From contig JAFUUB010000022.1 of assembly GCA_017483985.1 (NCBI GenBank), positions 1-9,000 on the forward strand: 9,000 bases of DNA, read 5' to 3'. Below the pieces are notes generated by a model. That model ran no database searches and was not told the origin of the DNA. It was given only the letters and a program-made list of their open reading frames with translations. Source of the DNA: Bacteroidales bacterium. Its GTDB lineage: Bacteria > Bacteroidota > Bacteroidia > Bacteroidales > UBA932. Shown here in pieces: positions 6,714 through 9,000 of this stretch (its first letter is position 1; each line of letters begins with the position of its first letter). The translations under genes were made by a program, and so were the position numbers.

Positions 6714-7642
6714 TATTTTGCGGTTAAGGCGCTGCGGTCGACCCGCCAGCTGTCCTCGGTCAGCAGGCCGTCGCCTTCGGGGCGGATGGTGAACCGGTAG
6801 TGGAAGTTCCGCTGGATGTCCCCGTTTCCCGCTTCCTCTCCCAACTTGAAGCGGTAGGTCAGATAGCTCCCGGGCCTGGTCACCTGCCGGGGCGATTCGT
6901 ACTCGAGGGCCATCTCGATGTAGGAGGGTTCCAGCGGGGCGTCCCCCTGCAGGTTTTCCAGCATATAGACGCTGACCGGCTCGCTGAGTCCCGGGGCCTG
7001 GTCGCGGTTGAGGGCGTCCGCCTGCGTGCCGGAACGCTCGAATCCGCGGGAGAAAACGTCCATGTTCCCCAGGGAATGACTGGGCCCGAAGGCCAGGGCC
7101 GACCGGGGGGAAGCACCCAGGATGACACTTCGGACGGACAACCGGACGCCCTCCGACAGCCCCCGGCGGTCCACGCGGAGGGAGATCTTGGCCATCATCC
7201 TTTCCAGGGCGATTGCGATATCCGTGGCCTGCGGATCCACTTCTGCGATCCCGGTCATGGGTATCCCGCGGGTGAATTCATCCGGATAGGCCATATAATA
7301 GCGGTAGGCCAGCAGTTCGTCACGGGAAGCGATGCCGCGGACCGCATAGCCGAAATTCACGCAGGCATAGAGGCTGTATGACAGGCCGCGCGGCAGGGAG
7401 AGGGTACAGTCGCTCCCGCTGCGCCCGAGCGTTCGGGCATCCAGCCAGAGGGCGGCTTCCAGGTCTCCGTCTTCCCGGAATGCGAACAGGTTCAGGTCGT
7501 TGATCCGCTCCTCATCGGGATTCCCGGACCGGGTCGCGGGGATTCCGGGATCGAGGCGGACCGTTACGTTGCGGAGTGTCCCCGGCTCTTTGCTGCAGGC
7601 CAGGCAGGCGAGGATCAGGAAAAGGGTCCAGAACTGTTTCAT
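6713..7642 (-). CDS. FimB/Mfa2-type fimbrial anchor lipoprotein
   Basis: The protein has 309 residues from the ATG at 7642. The frame opens further upstream to 7741, but only the 7642 start gives a proper lipoprotein signal: MKQFWTLFLILACLAC then SKEP, with Cys16 (or Cys13) as the lipidated residue. INDLNLFAFREDGDLEAALW (mature N-terminal region), GIPMTGIAEV followed by ALERMMAKISLRVD, and the late SVYMLENLQG are patterns seen in Bacteroidetes fimbrial tip/anchor proteins of the FimB/Mfa2 and related groups. Such proteins are exported to the outer membrane and anchor or cap a fimbrial polymer; that role is inferred. It starts 4 nt after the stop of the fimbrillin-like gene, in the same order as fimA-fimB and mfa1-mfa2. 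I would not assign a specific gene name. Confidence 0.8.
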   Translation of the reverse strand: MKQFWTLFLILACLACSKEPGTLRNVTVRLDPGIPATRSGNPDEERINDLNLFAFREDGDLEAALWLDARTLGRSGSDCTLSLPRGLSYSLYACVNFGYAVRGIASRDELLAYRYYMAYPDEFTRGIPMTGIAEVDPQATDIAIALERMMAKISLRVDRRGLSEGVRLSVRSVILGASPRSALAFGPSHSLGNMDVFSRGFERSGTQADALNRDQAPGLSEPVSVYMLENLQGDAPLEPSYIEMALEYESPRQVTRPGSYLTYRFKLGEEAGNGDIQRNFHYRFTIRPEGDGLLTEDSWRVDRSALTAK

Positions 7643-7646
7643 GGTT

Positions 7647-8711
7647 TCAGAAAGGGATGACGGTTTCCCCGCGGTCCGTCCACGGGATGACATTGAGCGT
7701 GGAGAGGACGGCCCCCGGTTCCAGGCTGTCTTCAGGGTCATCGGAACCCCTGCGGGTGAAGGTCAGGTCATAACGGTAGGTCCGTCCCGGGAGTACGGCT
7801 GCGTCGCTGTCCGGAGTCCTGCCGATATCCAGGGGATAGTAACAGACTTTCCCTTGCAGTTTCCCTTCGACGACCAGCCGGGTCGGCGGTGCTCCCGGGC
7901 CGGTCTCGGCCACGGCGTTCGGGTAGCAGTACAGGACGGTCCCCGGATGGCAGGGCTGGAGCCCGACCGGTTGCGGGAGGGTGTCCACCAGCATTCCCGG
8001 ATGCTGGAAATCCGCCAGGTCCGCCGGCTTGAGCCGTCCGGCGTGGAGGATCTCGCGGGGCGGCGGCACGGTGTCGCACAGCAGCGGGAAACCGGCATTG
8101 ACGTTGGTCAGGTAGATTCGCACGTCACGGAGCACTTCATCCCGGTAGGTCCGTTCGCTGAAATCGCAGCGGAGACTGGACACTTCGATGCGGGCAAGCG
8201 GGGACAGGAGGGTGACCGGAGCCGGCGTGCCGGCCCGGACCGGGAGCAGGGCGCTCATCCGGGGATGTGCAGGATCCTCCTCCTTCAGGCGGAGCGACTG
8301 GCTGCGCAGGGCTTCCAGGGAGCCGGCGCTGGCCCAGTCATAGGATTCCGGCGGCTGGTTGGCCAGCACGGCCAGGATCTTGTTCCCGCTTCGGGAGGCC
8401 CCGACGGCAGCGGTCAGGACGCTTCCCTCCATGCGTTGGTAGGCGTCGAGCCGCTGCAGCTTGTCATCATTGTAGAAGAAAAGGTCGAGGCTCCGGATCC
8501 CGGATGGCTCCGCACCTGGAGCGGAAACAGAGAGGTAAGTGGCGGTGCGGGCCCGGTTCCCGGTCCCGGCAAAGGCCGGATCGGGATCCGAGCACCCGGG
8601 GCAGAAGACCGGCGCGAGCGCGGACATCAGAAGGATGCGAAAGCATAGCGGCGCGAGACTCGTCTGGGCAGATACACGGTCTTCCGGGTAGATGGCGTCA
8701 TGGTCGGACAT
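7647..8711 (-). CDS. FimA/Mfa1-type fimbrillin-like lipoprotein
   Basis: This 354-residue protein shows fimbrillin family features. SGIRSLDLFFYNDDKLQRLD is the N-terminal strand motif, NKILAVLANQP an 'a-AN' strand, and PVTLLSPLARIEVSSL the L-RIarI-like segment. The C-terminal domain ends with YPLDIG, LPGRTYRYDLTFTRRGSDDP and LNVIPWTD (Trp344). The N-terminus is odd: about 24 mostly polar residues precede a short hydrophobic core (I26 to F36 after Arg25) and a lipobox-like FCPGC with Cys40, followed by SDPD. The in-frame Met29 would leave too little signal sequence, so the ATG at 8711, 22 nt after a -7 box, is preferred. It is likely exported, lipidated and assembled in or at the base of a fimbria with the downstream anchor protein; it could be a minor rather than the major subunit. 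Confidence 0.78.
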   Translation of the reverse strand: MSDHDAIYPEDRVSAQTSLAPLCFRILLMSALAPVFCPGCSDPDPAFAGTGNRARTATYLSVSAPGAEPSGIRSLDLFFYNDDKLQRLDAYQRMEGSVLTAAVGASRSGNKILAVLANQPPESYDWASAGSLEALRSQSLRLKEEDPAHPRMSALLPVRAGTPAPVTLLSPLARIEVSSLRCDFSERTYRDEVLRDVRIYLTNVNAGFPLLCDTVPPPREILHAGRLKPADLADFQHPGMLVDTLPQPVGLQPCHPGTVLYCYPNAVAETGPGAPPTRLVVEGKLQGKVCYYPLDIGRTPDSDAAVLPGRTYRYDLTFTRRGSDDPEDSLEPGAVLSTLNVIPWTDRGETVIPF

Positions 8712-8733
8712 GGTCTGATTCGTTTTTCTGCCG

Positions 8734-8741
8734 CAAAAATA
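8734..8741 (-). promoter_or_regulatory. -7 promoter element for the fimbrial gene pair
   Basis: TATTTTTG on the minus strand matches the Bacteroidetes -7 consensus and ends 22 nt before the ATG at 8711, the same spacing as at both LicD promoters. No convincing TTTG is found 19-21 nt upstream, so expression may be weak or depend on a regulator. Confidence 0.5.
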
Positions 8742-8764
8742 ACCGGGTCCGGGTTGCTTGCCAT

Positions 8765-8793
8765 GCGGGTCGGTTTCCGGGACCGCATTTTTT
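8765..8793 (+). terminator. Possible intrinsic terminator, plus direction
   Basis: GCGG-G-TC (8765-8771) can pair with GACCGC (8781-8786) as a 6-bp stem with one bulged G, followed by A and six T. In shape it fits an intrinsic terminator reading rightwards, yet no plus-strand gene lies upstream to be terminated. It may instead act on antisense transcripts, or be chance. Confidence 0.25.
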
Positions 8794-8841
8794 GATGAAT
8801 CTTAGCGGATAAAAAAAGATGTATGCTTCTCGGGCAACATG

Positions 8842-8858
8842 AAAAAACCCGGTCCGGG
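8842..8858 (-). terminator. Possible weak terminator downstream of the IS element, minus direction
   Basis: Read on the minus strand, CCCGGACCGGG is followed by six T. The stem can only be about 4 bp around a 3-nt loop, so it would be weak. It lies just outside the insertion sequence end and could limit read-through from the transposase into the fimbrial promoter. Confidence 0.25.
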
Positions 8859-8864
8859 ATGATG

Positions 8865-8883
8865 TGACCCCCAAAAGTTGGAC
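8865..8883. repeat. Terminal inverted repeat of the IS3-family element (one copy)
   Basis: The sequence TGACCCCCAAAAGTTGGAC is typical of IS3-family ends, which start with TG and carry a conserved AAAGTTGGAC-like core. Its partner lies beyond the window. Confidence 0.7.
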
Positions 8884-8896
8884 GGTTTAACATTAT

Positions 8897-9000
8897 CTAC
8901 GAGGCTTTAGATTGGAACAGAGCTCGGTATTGTACCGGGCTCTTTCCTTTTAGCCTCAGTTTGATTCTATCATTATTGTAGTACCGGATGTATTTCCGGA
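8897..9000 (-). CDS. IS3-family transposase (OrfB-type), C-terminal end only
   Basis: Only the last 33 codons are visible, entering from the right edge and ending at a TAG (8899-8897). The translation contains YIRYYNNDRIKLRLKGKSP followed by VQYRALFQS, the hallmark C-terminus of the DDE integrase-like transposase of IS3/IS150-type elements (Y-YN--RI---L---SP--YR). It catalyses cut-and-copy transposition of the element by way of a circular intermediate. Whether the full gene and its upstream orfA are intact cannot be judged here. Confidence 0.85.
   Translation of the reverse strand, partial: RKYIRYYNNDRIKLRLKGKSPVQYRALFQSKAS

Larger units (their letters stand above)
8863..9000 (-). mobile_element. 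IS3-family insertion sequence, 3' end only
   Basis: The element enters from the right edge. Its outer end is the IS3-like terminal sequence TGACCCCCAAAAGTTGGAC (from 8865; the boundary could be at 8863, TGTGACC), about 12 to 30 nt beyond the transposase stop codon. The stretch from 8885 is visibly more AT-rich than the rest of the window, consistent with foreign origin. The other inverted repeat and the target duplication are not in the window, so the exact boundary is approximate. Confidence 0.82.

Noticed and set aside
7643..7741. N-terminal extension of the anchor lipoprotein frame
   Set aside because: It overlaps the upstream gene in another frame and would bury the lipoprotein signal, which starts cleanly at 7642.
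7500..8648. Plus-strand open frame of 382 codons opposite the fimbrial pair
   Set aside because: The minus-strand frames have lipoprotein signals and fimbrial family motifs; the plus-strand product shows none.
8627..8893. 88-codon minus-strand frame spanning the IS border and the fimbrial promoter
   Set aside because: It crosses the insertion sequence end and overlaps the signal-peptide region of the fimbrillin-like gene in another frame; no domain or conserved pattern is visible.
1..9000. tRNA, rRNA, riboswitch, CRISPR array or phase-variation repeat tracts
   Set aside because: The sequence was read for cloverleaf-like, array-like and long homopolymer or short tandem repeat patterns and none was convincing; intergenic space is only about 72, 52 and 150 bp.

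Overview
The window looks like a piece of a Bacteroidales chromosome. The protein families fit that order: a FimA/Mfa1-type fimbrillin with a FimB/Mfa2-type anchor lipoprotein, and a Stealth/LicD glycan locus. The start sites also fit: four start codons are preceded by the Bacteroidetes -7 promoter motif TAnnTTTG at 20 to 22 nt, and Shine-Dalgarno sequences are not evident. The genes are GC-rich and very tightly packed. I cannot name a genus.

Layout, left to right. 1-1772 (+): two overlapping genes for surface glycan assembly, a family 2-like glycosyltransferase cut by the left edge and a Stealth-type sugar phosphotransferase. 1779-2570 (-), 2643-3491 (+) and 3473-4276 (-): three LicD-family phosphotransferase paralogues in alternating orientation. 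The first two diverge from a 72-bp region with interlocked promoters, and the second and third overlap tail to tail by 19 nt. 4273-5613 (-): a two-domain protein joining a TagD-like cytidylyltransferase to a Gfo/Idh/MocA oxidoreductase. 5617-6660 (-): a class V PLP aminotransferase. 6713-7642 and 7647-8711 (-): a fimbrial lipoprotein pair. 8712-8862: a promoter region with weak hairpins. 8863-9000: the 3' end of an IS3-family insertion sequence, cut by the right edge.

The most interesting part is the minus-strand operon 6660->3473: aminotransferase, cytidylyltransferase-oxidoreductase fusion, LicD. It reads as a small pathway that would make a CDP-activated reduced (perhaps aminated) small molecule and transfer its phospho-substituent onto a glycan. 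The logic resembles CDP-ribitol synthase plus fukutin/FKRP in animals (also LicD-family) and the Bcs1/TarIJ plus teichoic acid transferase systems of bacteria, but with different enzyme folds. The substrate is not readable from sequence. The other two LicD paralogues and the Stealth protein would add further phosphodiester-linked groups, so the locus as a whole probably builds a phosphate-decorated capsule, O-antigen or other surface polysaccharide. No RNA genes or CRISPR arrays were seen.
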